A stretch of DNA of 22,974 nucleotides from positions 1 to 22,974 of the forward strand of contig JABXKX010000432.1 of the NCBI GenBank assembly GCA_013619035.1. Reading direction: 5' to 3'. The translations under genes were made by a program, and so were the position numbers. Positions 15,752-22,974 of the stretch are shown piece by piece. Numbering within the stretch: the first letter of the stretch is position 1; every line of letters starts with the position of its first letter. The notes beneath the pieces were generated by a model. It was given only the letters and a program-made list of their open reading frames with translations, did not search any database and was not told the origin of the DNA. The DNA comes from Peptostreptococcaceae bacterium (GTDB lineage: Bacteria > Bacillota_A > Clostridia > Peptostreptococcales > Acidaminobacteraceae).

Positions 15752-16501
15752 ATGAAATTAATATCTTGGAATGTAAATGGCTTAAGAGCTGTTATGAAAA
15801 AGGGCTTTATGGATTATTTTAATGAAATGGATGCAGATATTTTCTGTTTACAAGAAATTAAATTACAAGAAGGCCAAATAGAAATGGATTTACCAGGGTA
15901 TCATACTTACTGGAATTATGCCGTTAAAAAAGGTTATTCAGGGACTGCCGTATTTACTAAAGAAAAACCAATCGGTGAAACTTATGGTATTGGTATAGAA
16001 GAACATGATCAAGAAGGTCGTGTAATCACTCTAGAATATAAAGACTTCTATTTGGTAACATGTTATACGCCTAATTCAAAAAGAGGGTTGTTGAGATTAG
16101 ATTATAGAGAGGTTTGGGAAGATGATTTTAAGGATTACTTAGATGGTTTGAAAACGTCTAAACCCGTTGTATTATGTGGTGATCTAAATGTTGCACATCA
16201 GGAAATTGATTTGAAAAATCCGAAAAGTAATAAAAAGAATGCTGGATTTACCCAAGAAGAACGAGATAAAATGACCGCTTTATTAGAAGATGGTTATGTT
16301 GATACCTTTAGATATTTATATCCTGAAAAAATAGGCGCTTATTCTTGGTGGTCATATATGGGGAAAGCAAGAGAGAATAATACTGGATGGAGAATCGATT
16401 ATTTCATAGTGTCAGAGAATTTCAAAGAAACAATTAAAGATGCTGAAATTCATGCAGAGACTATGGGAAGTGATCACTGCCCAGTTGTACTGTACTTATA
16501 A
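15752..16501 (+). CDS. exoA: Exodeoxyribonuclease III / AP endonuclease
   Basis: Base-excision repair enzyme that cuts at abasic sites and removes 3'-blocking groups. The 249-residue protein has the full endonuclease/exonuclease/phosphatase signature: SWNVNGLRA with N7, the metal-binding CLQEIKLQ with E35, CGDLNVAH in the middle, SWWSYMGKARENNTGWRIDYF, and the C-terminal GSDHCPV with D241 and H242. Length and motifs match bacterial ExoA/Xth closely. It follows the MATE gene at 9 bases with an AAGGAG site, so it probably ends that transcription unit. A hairpin lies directly after the stop. Confidence 0.96.
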   Translation: MKLISWNVNGLRAVMKKGFMDYFNEMDADIFCLQEIKLQEGQIEMDLPGYHTYWNYAVKKGYSGTAVFTKEKPIGETYGIGIEEHDQEGRVITLEYKDFYLVTCYTPNSKRGLLRLDYREVWEDDFKDYLDGLKTSKPVVLCGDLNVAHQEIDLKNPKSNKKNAGFTQEERDKMTALLEDGYVDTFRYLYPEKIGAYSWWSYMGKARENNTGWRIDYFIVSENFKETIKDAEIHAETMGSDHCPVVLYL

Positions 16502-16503
16502 AG

Positions 16504-16524
16504 AGAAGAGAGTTTCTCTCTTCT
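16504..16524 (+). terminator. Hairpin after exoA, weak terminator
   Basis: Arms GAAGAGAG and CTCTCTTC around a TTT loop form a stable stem directly after the exoA stop. The following bases (TTCATAAAAT) are not a true T-run, so termination may be partial. No clear promoter is visible between it and the next gene, whose ribosome binding site is an unusual GGGGGGA. Confidence 0.55.
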
Positions 16525-16563
16525 TCATAAAATATTGGATGTTGTAAAACTCTTGGGGGGATT

Positions 16564-18372
16564 ATGGTTAAGAAACGCAGTGAATTTGTTGAATATTCCG
16601 ACAAAGAATCATTCATTGAATCACATTACGCTTACGATATTGTAAAAAACAGTAAAATAGTTGTTTTTGAATGGACACTTGATATTGATATCCCAACAAA
16701 ATTTGTTTCTGCAAATATAGATCAATATGGTTATGTACCAGAAGATTTTTATGAAGGCGACTTAAGTGATTATTGGGAGTTTGTACATCCTGAGGATCGA
16801 CATAGAGTCAAAAATGAAGTGTATTCAGCAAGACAGATGGGTGAGACCTATAGTCATCGATATAGAATAGTTACTAAAGACAGTCAGACGAGATGGGTTG
16901 AAGAACGTATACTTTATGATAAAGAAAATGGCCTCATTGTGAATGAAAAGGGCATTATTATTGATATCACAGAACAAAAGCTTTTAGAAGAAAAACTTGA
17001 ACGTAGCAAAGAGCGGTATCAGCGTATATTTGAAAACTCAAGTGTGATCATTTTTACCATGTCTTTAGATGGAAAGATAAATGCTACCAATAAGATGTTT
17101 AGAAGTACATTAGGGTATGACTTGAAAGATATTAAGAATCAAGATATAAGAAGTATACTTTATGATGTAAATGATTTGTTTTTAATTCTTAACCAAGGTA
17201 AAGAGTTCATAGATGAAAGTTATGATGTTGAAGTCATTTGTGAAAACGGAAAAATTAAAACCTTAAATGTCTCAACCAATATCATTGATTCTATTGAAGA
17301 AGAAATTGAGATTGTTGCTGTTGATGTCTCCGAAAGAAAAGTGGATGAACAAAGAATCCGATTTTTAAGTTACCATGATAAGCTTACCAATGTTTACAAT
17401 AGAGCTTATTTTGATGAAGTGATTGAGGGATTAGATAGAAGAAGTTGTTATCCGTTTTCAATTATAGTAGGTGATATGAACGGTTTGAAAGTATTAAATG
17501 ATCATTTTGGTCATAAAAAAGGAGATGAATTACTTCAGGATATGGCTGATATTTGTGTGAAATCCTGTAGAGAAAAAGATGTGGTTTGTAGAATTGGTGG
17601 AGATGAATTTGCGATTATATGTCCAAATACCAATGAAAATGGTGCGATTGCAATCTGTGATAGAATTAGAGAACTGTGTTTAGAAACAGAAGTTGATTTA
17701 ATTGGAAATCCTAGTATCGCTTTAGGTTATTCAACAAAATTAGATAAAGATACAACCACCGATGAAATATTTAAACAAGCAGATAACAACATGTACAGAA
17801 ATAAAATGACTTACAGCAAAAGTACAACAGGGATGTTTTTGAACACATTACAAACCATGCTTGAACAACATAACTTTGAAGATAAAGAACATTCTGAATC
17901 GGTTGTTTACTATGCGATAATGTTGGGTAGAGAATTAAATCTAGCATCGAGTTTAATGGATGATTTGGGAATTGTTGCAAAACTACACGATATAGGAAAA
18001 ATTGGTGTACCCAATGATATCTTAAATAAACCTTCATCGTTAAGTGATGAGGAGTATGAATTGGTTAAAGGACATGCTTATTTTGGTTACAGTATTTTAA
18101 AAGCGGCACCAACGACGATTAATGTTGCAGATTACATATTACACCATCATGAATGGTATGATGGCAATGGTTATCCAGATGGTATAAAAGGAGAACAGAT
18201 ACCGATTTTATCTAGGATTATATCAATAGTAGATGCATATGTTGTTATGACACATGATGCACCTTATAGAAAAGCCATGAATCAAGAAGCAGCTATAGAA
18301 GAACTGAGATCATGTGCAGGGACACAATTTGATCCAGACTTAGTAAAGACATTTTTGAGGTTGATGACATAA
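16564..18372 (+). CDS. PAS-PAS-GGDEF-HD-GYP cyclic-di-GMP signalling protein
   Basis: Soluble sensor that could both make and degrade c-di-GMP. Domains in order over 602 residues: PAS 1 (about 30-140, with a PAC-like end GIIIDITEQK), PAS 2 (about 150-258, ending VAVDVSERK), GGDEF (about 265-420) and HD-GYP (about 425-600). The cyclase site is intact (GGDEF 345-349), with an RxxD inhibitory site five residues upstream (R336-D339). The phosphodiesterase half has H475-D476 in HDIGKIG, the HHH(E) segment and GNGYP (G536-P538), so both activities look possible. There is no membrane helix. A second GGDEF gene follows 13 bases later. Input signal and net activity are unknown. Confidence 0.94.
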   Translation: MVKKRSEFVEYSDKESFIESHYAYDIVKNSKIVVFEWTLDIDIPTKFVSANIDQYGYVPEDFYEGDLSDYWEFVHPEDRHRVKNEVYSARQMGETYSHRYRIVTKDSQTRWVEERILYDKENGLIVNEKGIIIDITEQKLLEEKLERSKERYQRIFENSSVIIFTMSLDGKINATNKMFRSTLGYDLKDIKNQDIRSILYDVNDLFLILNQGKEFIDESYDVEVICENGKIKTLNVSTNIIDSIEEEIEIVAVDVSERKVDEQRIRFLSYHDKLTNVYNRAYFDEVIEGLDRRSCYPFSIIVGDMNGLKVLNDHFGHKKGDELLQDMADICVKSCREKDVVCRIGGDEFAIICPNTNENGAIAICDRIRELCLETEVDLIGNPSIALGYSTKLDKDTTTDEIFKQADNNMYRNKMTYSKSTTGMFLNTLQTMLEQHNFEDKEHSESVVYYAIMLGRELNLASSLMDDLGIVAKLHDIGKIGVPNDILNKPSSLSDEEYELVKGHAYFGYSILKAAPTTINVADYILHHHEWYDGNGYPDGIKGEQIPILSRIISIVDAYVVMTHDAPYRKAMNQEAAIEELRSCAGTQFDPDLVKTFLRLMT

Positions 18373-18385
18373 TACAGGAGGCATT

Positions 18386-19492
18386 ATGGATGTAAAGGTA
18401 AAGAGTTATAACCATTATAGAGAAGAAACAAAGTATACTTTATCATTGGTATTTACAGTTATATCTATGATGGTATGTGTGTTATTTGCCATCTCATTCA
18501 TAGCAATAGGTGCAAATTATGCTGCGTACCTTCAGATTGTTGGTGCTTTTGTTTTTATGACCCTCGCTGGACTTTTAAGAAGAAGAATTCAAACCTTTAC
18601 AAGATACATCGCTATTATGACTTCGATTGTATTGGTCTTAATTCAAGGCGTAATCATATTTGGGAAAGGGTATGGGTTTCACTATCAGGTATTTCCACTA
18701 ATTGTTGTTATATTCCTTCTATTAGATTTTAATATCCCTTATGAAAGAGTGAGTATTTATGGGTTATCCTTCTTAGGTATAGCAGCTTTTTATGCCTGCG
18801 AGTTATCACCACTGGTGCCAACCTTTCAAGATTATTTAGTTTATGAGAAATATTATTATTCGATTGCGTTGTTTATAGCTTTTATGGGTCTATTAATTGT
18901 ACTGTATTATCTCTCAAAAGAAATATTTTCTGCAAGGGATCAACTGTACAGCATGGCTACGACAGATGCATTAACCAATTTATACAATAGAAGAACGTTC
19001 TTAAAAAGAGGTGAAGAATCTTTTAAAATTGCAGAAAGAGGAGGCAATCAATTTGCAGTTATTATTTACGATATTGACTCCTTTAAAAGTGTTAATGATG
19101 AATATGGTCATCTTGTGGGAGATGTTGTTCTAAAAAGCATGGCAGAGGCTTCAAGAGAAACCATTAGAGAAACTGACCTTTTAGCACGTTATGGTGGTGA
19201 AGAATTTGCAATACTACTACCCAATACAACACCAGAACAAGCAGCAGTCGTTGCAGAAAAACTTAGAAAAAAAATTGAAGAACATATAATATCTATAGCA
19301 CCTTATAAAATTAATAGAAGTATTAGTTTAGGGGTGATGGGGTATCATTTTTCTATTACGTCTTTTGATGATTTAGTAGATAAAGCAGATAAGGCTATGT
19401 ATAAATCAAAATTAACAGGTAAAAACCGTGTGACGGTTTATGATATGACAGATCCATTTTATAGAGAAAAGAGGCAAGTAAATGACATATAA
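18386..19492 (+). CDS. Membrane-bound diguanylate cyclase (GGDEF)
   Basis: Integral membrane protein of 368 residues. Six hydrophobic helices fill about 17-195, and a cytoplasmic GGDEF domain follows from about 200. The active-site loop is GGEEF (270-274), a catalytically competent form. An RxxD product-inhibition site (R261-D264) lies five residues before it. DIDSFKSVNDEYGHLVGD provides the metal-binding aspartate and the GH segment of the family. The ribosome binding site is AGGAGG. It lies directly after the dual-domain c-di-GMP gene and overlaps the acetyltransferase gene by 11 bases, so all three are probably cotranscribed. The signal sensed by the membrane part is unknown. Confidence 0.93.
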   Translation: MDVKVKSYNHYREETKYTLSLVFTVISMMVCVLFAISFIAIGANYAAYLQIVGAFVFMTLAGLLRRRIQTFTRYIAIMTSIVLVLIQGVIIFGKGYGFHYQVFPLIVVIFLLLDFNIPYERVSIYGLSFLGIAAFYACELSPLVPTFQDYLVYEKYYYSIALFIAFMGLLIVLYYLSKEIFSARDQLYSMATTDALTNLYNRRTFLKRGEESFKIAERGGNQFAVIIYDIDSFKSVNDEYGHLVGDVVLKSMAEASRETIRETDLLARYGGEEFAILLPNTTPEQAAVVAEKLRKKIEEHIISIAPYKINRSISLGVMGYHFSITSFDDLVDKADKAMYKSKLTGKNRVTVYDMTDPFYREKRQVNDI

Positions 19493-19925
19493 CATCAAAC
19501 ATTATGACCTATTAACCAAAGACGAATTGTATCAGATTATGAAACTTCGAAATGAAGTTTTTGTAGTAGAACAGACTTGTGTGTATCAAGATATTGATGG
19601 AAAAGATACAGATGCCTATCATTTATGTTGTTACGATGGGGATGAACTGGTAGGGTATTTAAGAATTTTAAATCATGGTCAGTCTTATAATGAAATGTCA
19701 ATTGGTCGCGTTTTAGTAAAAGAAACTCACCGAGATAAAAAAATAGGTAAACTGATTATGGACGAAAGTATTGACTATATTAAAGAAGTTTTAAATGAAA
19801 CGGTTGTAAGAATTTCAGCACAAGCATACTTACAGAAGTTTTATGCATCACTCGGCTTTGAAATTGTCTCTGAAGAATATTTAGAGGATGATATTCCACA
19901 TATTGAAATGTTACTGAATATGTAA
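19482..19925 (+). CDS. elaA: ElaA-type GNAT N-acetyltransferase
   Basis: Acyl-CoA-dependent acetyltransferase of unknown acceptor. The 147-residue length and opening match the ElaA group: LYQIMKLRNEVFVVEQTCVYQDIDGKD, then a DELVGYLRIL strand. The acetyl-CoA loop region is IGRVLVKETHRDKKIGKLIMD, with the less usual turn HRDKKIG in place of the common R-G-x-G-x-G/A. AQAYLQKFYASLGFE is the usual C-terminal GNAT motif. The ATG lies within the last codons of the GGDEF gene. There is no terminator before the uracil permease promoter, so read-through would reach the permease leader. Confidence 0.88.
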   Translation: MTYNIKHYDLLTKDELYQIMKLRNEVFVVEQTCVYQDIDGKDTDAYHLCCYDGDELVGYLRILNHGQSYNEMSIGRVLVKETHRDKKIGKLIMDESIDYIKEVLNETVVRISAQAYLQKFYASLGFEIVSEEYLEDDIPHIEMLLNM

Positions 19926-19933
19926 ATTAAGTA

Positions 19934-19962
19934 TTGAAAATGAAAATATTGTATGCTATATT
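19934..19962 (+). promoter_or_regulatory. Promoter of the uracil permease gene
   Basis: -35 TTGAAA (19934-19939), 17-bp spacer, -10 TATATT (19957-19962), with an extended -10 TG at 19954-19955. The expected start is near 19969, giving a leader of about 125 nt. Confidence 0.82.
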
Positions 19963-19972
19963 TAGTAAAGAT

Positions 19973-20051
19973 AAAAGTCTTTAAAGATGTGCGAGTCACA
20001 TCAAAGATTGAATATGTCGTTAAGACTTTTGTTTGCGCAGAAGTCTTTTTT
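19973..20051 (+). promoter_or_regulatory. Transcription attenuator: competing antiterminator and terminator in the uracil permease leader
   Basis: A terminator hairpin pairs 20022-20031 (AAGACTTTTG) with 20038-20047 (CAGAAGTCTT), ten pairs including one G-U, followed by T to 20051. The 5' arm of that hairpin is also a perfect 9-base complement of AAAAGTCTT at 19973-19981, so forming the long-range stem would break the terminator. Between them lies a small hairpin, GATGTG-CGAGT-CACATC (19986-20002). The layout is that of a riboswitch or protein-controlled attenuator. No known aptamer class is recognised. Confidence 0.75.
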
Positions 20052-20056
20052 GATTG

Positions 20057-20087
20057 CTTTAAAATGGTCCTGTGAGACCAAAAGGAG
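20057..20087 (+). promoter_or_regulatory. PyrR-binding-loop-like hairpin overlapping the uracil permease ribosome binding site
   Basis: TGGTC-CTGTGA-GACCA (20065-20080) forms a five-pair stem capped by CUGUGA, which fits the CNGNGA hexaloop of PyrR-binding RNAs. The conserved AAGG follows at 20082-20085. A lower stem CTTT/AAAG (20057-20060 with 20081-20084) with an A-rich bulge resembles the usual two-stem shape. That AAAGGAGG is also the Shine-Dalgarno sequence, so a bound PyrR would be expected to repress translation. Confidence 0.75.
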
Positions 20088-20093
20088 GATACG

Positions 20094-21362
20094 ATGGATA
20101 ATAAACTAACATTCAAGAACCTGATTCTAGGTTTACAACATCTTGTAGCGATGTTTGGTGCAACAGTATTGGTACCAGCAATTACAGGATTCAACCCAGC
20201 AGTAGCCCTATTAGCAGCCGGTATTGGTACCTTACTATTTCATTTTGTTACTAAAAGAAAAGTTCCAGTATTTTTAGGCTCATCGTTTTCATTTATAGCA
20301 GTTATTTTAGCCGTTAAAGAAATGCATGGTGGTGATTTAGCTTATGCACAAGGTGGTTTAATGGTTGCAGGTTTGGTTTACGTCATTATTTCATTATTTA
20401 TAGGAAAAGTTAAAGTTTCAACGCTTCAAAAAATTTTACCGGCATATGTTATTGGACCAATGATTATAATCATCGGTTTAACATTGATACCAGTAGCATT
20501 CGATATGGCATCACTTAACTTTTTATTAGCAGGATTAACATTACTATATGTTATTTTAATTAATACCTTTGCTAAAGGCTTAGCAAAACAAATGTCAATT
20601 TTATTGGCAGTTATTATGGGTTATGTAACAGCGTTAATCATCGGAATCATTTCAGGGACACCTATTTTAGATTTCTCTCCAATAACAAATGCAAGTATAT
20701 TTGCTATTCCAGAGATGACACTTCCAAAGTTTAGTTTACCAGCAATCATCACAATTGTTCCGGTTGTACTTGCAGTATTCATGGAACATATTGGTGATGT
20801 AACAACAAATGGTACTGTAGTTGGTCAGGATTTCTTAAAAGATCCTGGATTAAATAGAACACTTCTAGGTGATGGTTTAGCAACAATGTTTGCAGCACTT
20901 ATTGGTGGACCAGCTAATACAACTTATGGTGAAAACACAAGTGTTCTTGCGATTACTAAAAATTATGATCCAAGAAACTTAAGAATTGCAGCAGTATTTG
21001 CAATCCTTTTAGCACTGGTAGGAAAATTCGGAGCAGTTCTTCAAACAATTCCAGTAGCTGTAATGGGTGGTATCTCATTCATGTTATTCGGTATGATTGC
21101 TTGGATTGGTGTTAAGATGATCAAAGACAGCAAAGTAGAGTTTAATGCTCATTCAACAATTGTTATGGCAACAATGTTAATCATCGGTTTAGGAACAAGC
21201 TATTTAGCAACTTATAAAGGTATTACACTTGGTATTCCTGTATCAGATACAGTTATGTTAACAGGCTTAAGTTTAGCTGCTATCGTTGGTGTTTTACTAA
21301 ACTTAGTTTTAAATCTTGTATTTAAAACGGAGTCTAAAGAAGTAGAAGAATCAGCTGCATAA
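20094..21362 (+). CDS. uraA: Uracil permease (NCS2 family)
   Basis: Imports uracil for pyrimidine salvage, probably by proton symport. The 422-residue membrane protein has the multi-helix layout of the nucleobase/ascorbate transporter family. It opens with QHLVAMFGATVLVPAITG and has LGSSFSFIAVI near 63-73, typical of the uracil branch. E231 (in MEHIGD) and E280 (in GPANTTYGENT) are 49 residues apart, the same spacing as the substrate-contacting E241 and E290 of E. coli UraA; the position of UraA H245 is D235 here, as in many Firmicute homologues. AAGGAGG precedes the ATG. A PyrR-like hairpin and an attenuator upstream support a pyrimidine role over xanthine. It is transcribed alone and ends in a strong terminator. 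Confidence 0.92.
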   Translation: MDNKLTFKNLILGLQHLVAMFGATVLVPAITGFNPAVALLAAGIGTLLFHFVTKRKVPVFLGSSFSFIAVILAVKEMHGGDLAYAQGGLMVAGLVYVIISLFIGKVKVSTLQKILPAYVIGPMIIIIGLTLIPVAFDMASLNFLLAGLTLLYVILINTFAKGLAKQMSILLAVIMGYVTALIIGIISGTPILDFSPITNASIFAIPEMTLPKFSLPAIITIVPVVLAVFMEHIGDVTTNGTVVGQDFLKDPGLNRTLLGDGLATMFAALIGGPANTTYGENTSVLAITKNYDPRNLRIAAVFAILLALVGKFGAVLQTIPVAVMGGISFMLFGMIAWIGVKMIKDSKVEFNAHSTIVMATMLIIGLGTSYLATYKGITLGIPVSDTVMLTGLSLAAIVGVLLNLVLNLVFKTESKEVEESAA

Positions 21363-21375
21363 GCTGTAGAATATG

Positions 21376-21405
21376 AAAACCGCAGCTATGAAGCTGCGGT
21401 TTTTT
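21376..21405 (+). terminator. Terminator of the uracil permease gene
   Basis: Nine-pair GC-rich stem ACCGCAGCT / AGCTGCGGT with an ATGA loop, preceded by AAA and followed by T (21400-21405). Its tail reaches the stop codon of the convergent minus-strand gene, which it may also serve because A-rich sequence lies on its other side. Confidence 0.93.
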
Positions 21406-22156
21406 ATTTAGAAGGCATAACCATTCTGAAAAACTTATAGGTGATAAACCCTATAAGTTTTTTTATTGGGTTGATTTTGATATCAAAGTAATATGAGCTG
21501 TTGTACCAGCCTTGGCTTTGCCAATGTTCATAATCTCTTTCCTTCGTGATTTGAGTGCTTGCTTTCCACATATTAAACCAAAGAACATCTTTTAAGGAAG
21601 GTGATTTAGCAGGTTTATTAAGCATGTTATGAAATTTTGTTGCCGCTTTAATAATCTGTTTTTGAAGTTTCTCAGAGGTTTCAATTGATTGTCCGAATTG
21701 AGTAACCGCTAAAGTGGAACACTCATTTACGCCAAATGCTTTTAGAACCGATTTTAAATACTGAGCACTTGATTTTGCAGAAGATCCCATTGTTGTAGAA
21801 ACAGCCATCCCTTTTTTAGTTTGAAATTCTGGTCGATGAAAAAGATATGTAATAGAATCTATAAAGTTCTTCATGGCACCAGATATATTCATTGCATAAA
21901 CCGGAGATGAAAAAATGATACCCTCTGCTTCAAGTAGCTGTTTTTTAAAAACATAAGATTTATCATATTGAAAACACTTATTTTCACCTTTTATAAAACA
22001 CTGGAAACAAGACTTACAGTAATCCAGATCGGTATCAGACATATGGATATACTCAAATTCGTAATCTCCGAGTTCTGACAGTGTTTTTTCGATTAATTGT
22101 AACACTTCATAAGTGGTTCCTTTTTTGACTGAACCATTGACTAAAACAATTTTCAT
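21404..22156 (-). CDS. Flavodoxin-fold NAD(P)H oxidoreductase / iron-sulfur flavoprotein-like
   Basis: A 250-residue flavoprotein. KIVLVNGSVKKGTT at the start is the FMN phosphate loop. C47, C50, C53 and C61 (CX2CX2CX7C) match the compact cluster motif of iron-sulfur flavoproteins. IIFSSPVYAMNISGAMKNFIDS (about 97-118) is the flavin-contact region of the family. A 60-residue C-terminal tail with DYEHWQSQGWYNSSYYFD ends in a basic, hydrophobic stretch that might touch the membrane. The same general plan, including the tail, occurs in the tandem protein at 11801-13150, so they are likely relatives. An AGGTGAT site precedes the ATG. It is divergent from a nitroreductase-family gene, sharing an 87-base promoter region. 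Physiological substrate unknown. Confidence 0.85.
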   Translation of the reverse strand: MKIVLVNGSVKKGTTYEVLQLIEKTLSELGDYEFEYIHMSDTDLDYCKSCFQCFIKGENKCFQYDKSYVFKKQLLEAEGIIFSSPVYAMNISGAMKNFIDSITYLFHRPEFQTKKGMAVSTTMGSSAKSSAQYLKSVLKAFGVNECSTLAVTQFGQSIETSEKLQKQIIKAATKFHNMLNKPAKSPSLKDVLWFNMWKASTQITKERDYEHWQSQGWYNSSYYFDIKINPIKKLIGFITYKFFRMVMPSK

Positions 22157-22243
22157 TTAAATCACCTCGGCTTTTATCATATCATATAAATAATGTTATA
22201 TAAACGGTTCGTATATGGTAAGCTTATAGAGGGGGAATCATTT
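22157..22243. promoter_or_regulatory. Divergent promoter region between two flavoenzyme genes
   Basis: On the + strand, TTATCA (22174-22179), 17 bases, then TATATA (22197-22202) with a TG extended -10 fit a promoter for the nitroreductase gene. On the - strand, an AT-rich TATGAT with TTTATA 17 bases upstream could serve the oxidoreductase. The two overlap. No clear operator dyad is visible. Confidence 0.5.
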
Positions 22244-22974
22244 ATGACAACAATGGATATCATTAAAAACCGCGTAAGTATCAGAAAATTTAATAACAAT
22301 AAAATAGAAGAAGAGGTGCTGAGTTCAATCTTAGAATCGGCTATAAAAGCACCTACAGCAGGCAATATGGTACCATATACCATTCTAACAATAAAAAATT
22401 CAGACACGTTAGAAAAACTCAGTGTTTCTTGCGATCATCAACCGTTTATCAAAGATGCAGATACAGCACTTATATTTTTAGTGGATCTTTATAAGTGGCA
22501 TCACTATCTTTTACAAAATGATGTAAAAGAATATGCTGAGAATACCAATAGACACTATGAAGGTCCAACACTTGCAGATGCCATACTCGGTATTAACGAT
22601 GCTTTGATTGCTTCAGAAAGTGCTGTACTTGCAGCAGAACACTATGGTGTCGGCAGTTGTTATATCGGTGATATCATGGAGAATTTTGAATATCACAAAG
22701 AGTTATTTGACTTACCGGAATATGTTTTTCCTGCCGCCATGTTGGTTTTAGGACATTATGATCATAGACCGACTCCGAGGTATCGTTTTGATACAAAACA
22801 TGTGGTATTTGAGGAAACTTATAAAAGGCTATCAGAAGATGAATTAGAAGATATGTATCAAGAAAAAACAAAACTTTATAATCCGAATATTTCTGAAGAT
22901 ATTAAAAATTTTGCACAACAGTTTTACAATAGAAAAATGGGCGCTGAGTTCTTTGTGGAGATGAACCGATCATT
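22244..22974 (+). CDS. Nitroreductase-family flavoprotein (3' end outside window)
   Basis: FMN-dependent NAD(P)H oxidoreductase of the nitroreductase superfamily. The first 243 codons are present and open to the window edge. The start TTMDIIKNRVSIRKF is the family's typical opening, with R16-S-x-R-like contacts represented by R10 and R14. ESAIKAPTAGNMVPYTIL (about 41-58) is the FMN-binding segment. DALIASESAVLAAEHYGVGSCYIGDI (about 121-146) is the usual dimer and flavin motif, and PAAMLVLGHYDHRPTPRYR closes the core fold. An AGAGGGGGAA site lies before the ATG. The region beyond residue 190 is an extra C-terminal part, seen in some longer members. The reduction substrate is unknown. Confidence 0.9.
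   Translation, partial: MTTMDIIKNRVSIRKFNNNKIEEEVLSSILESAIKAPTAGNMVPYTILTIKNSDTLEKLSVSCDHQPFIKDADTALIFLVDLYKWHHYLLQNDVKEYAENTNRHYEGPTLADAILGINDALIASESAVLAAEHYGVGSCYIGDIMENFEYHKELFDLPEYVFPAAMLVLGHYDHRPTPRYRFDTKHVVFEETYKRLSEDELEDMYQEKTKLYNPNISEDIKNFAQQFYNRKMGAEFFVEMNRS

Noticed and set aside
19987..20109. A 40-codon open frame in the uracil permease leader, reading through the terminator and overlapping the permease start
   Set aside because: It has no Shine-Dalgarno sequence at a usable distance, starts inside the small leader hairpin, and encodes nothing recognisable. Open by chance is more likely than a leader peptide.
20094..21362. Reading the NCS2 transporter as a xanthine permease under a purine riboswitch
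   Set aside because: The leader lacks the purine riboswitch core, the sequence follows the UraA pattern (GENT glutamate and 49-residue spacing), and the hairpin by the ribosome binding site is PyrR-like.

Overview
The window is AT-rich DNA from a low-GC Gram-positive-type bacterium. It uses the standard stop set: TGA ends the sulfurtransferase gene inside an ATGA overlap, so this is not the Mycoplasma code in which TGA means Trp. Strong AGGAGG-type ribosome binding sites, TTGACA/TATAAT-like promoters, compact operons, a lipobox lipoprotein, YdcZ-type transporters, thioredoxin-coupled ArsC and a PyrR-like RNA hairpin all fit a Firmicute or a Firmicute-derived, Acholeplasma/Izemoplasma-like lineage. 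That placement is an inference from style and gene content, not from a marker gene. I saw no rRNA, tRNA, CRISPR array, insertion sequence or phage genes.

Layout. (1) 66-5924 (+): a tight cluster of topoisomerase III, a two-domain rhodanese sulfurtransferase, a polysaccharide-deacetylase lipoprotein with a 10-copy, 12-nt repeat, and an M3 oligoendopeptidase. It ends in a perfect hairpin shared with the next, convergent gene. (2) 5937-7830 (-): a MATE efflux pump behind a TetR repressor. One of two identical-arm operators fills exactly the 17-bp spacer of a near-consensus promoter. (3) 7925-9503 (-): a Crp/Fnr (YeiL-like) regulator translationally coupled to two small YdcZ-type membrane proteins. 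A 16-bp palindrome lies upstream. (4) 9698-11542 (+): an arsenic resistance operon (arsR, acr3, arsC) with its own promoter and terminator. (5) 11801-16501 (+): a tandem flavodoxin-fold flavoprotein, two uncharacterised genes, a second MATE transporter and exonuclease III. (6) 16564-19925 (+): a PAS-PAS-GGDEF-HD-GYP protein, a membrane GGDEF protein and an ElaA-type acetyltransferase. (7) 19934-21405 (+): a uracil permease with an elaborate leader. (8) 21404-22974: an iron-sulfur-flavoprotein-like oxidoreductase (-) divergent from a nitroreductase-family gene (+) that runs off the window.

How the parts fit. Most of the window is ordinary housekeeping, stress and detoxification content: two multidrug-type pumps, arsenate reduction and arsenite extrusion, flavin oxidoreductases, DNA repair and topology, and c-di-GMP turnover. 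The most interesting regions are regulatory. The uracil permease leader carries a terminator that competes with an upstream antiterminator arm, followed by a second hairpin with the PyrR hexaloop pattern that partly covers the ribosome binding site. The Crp/Fnr gene has a palindrome at a class II-like distance from a plausible -10 element. The tetR promoter is built around its operators. Among proteins, the 449-residue tandem flavodoxin stands out: one half keeps the FMN loop and the other keeps a CX2CX2CX5C cluster motif. I did not find a clearly new multi-gene defence or biosynthetic system.
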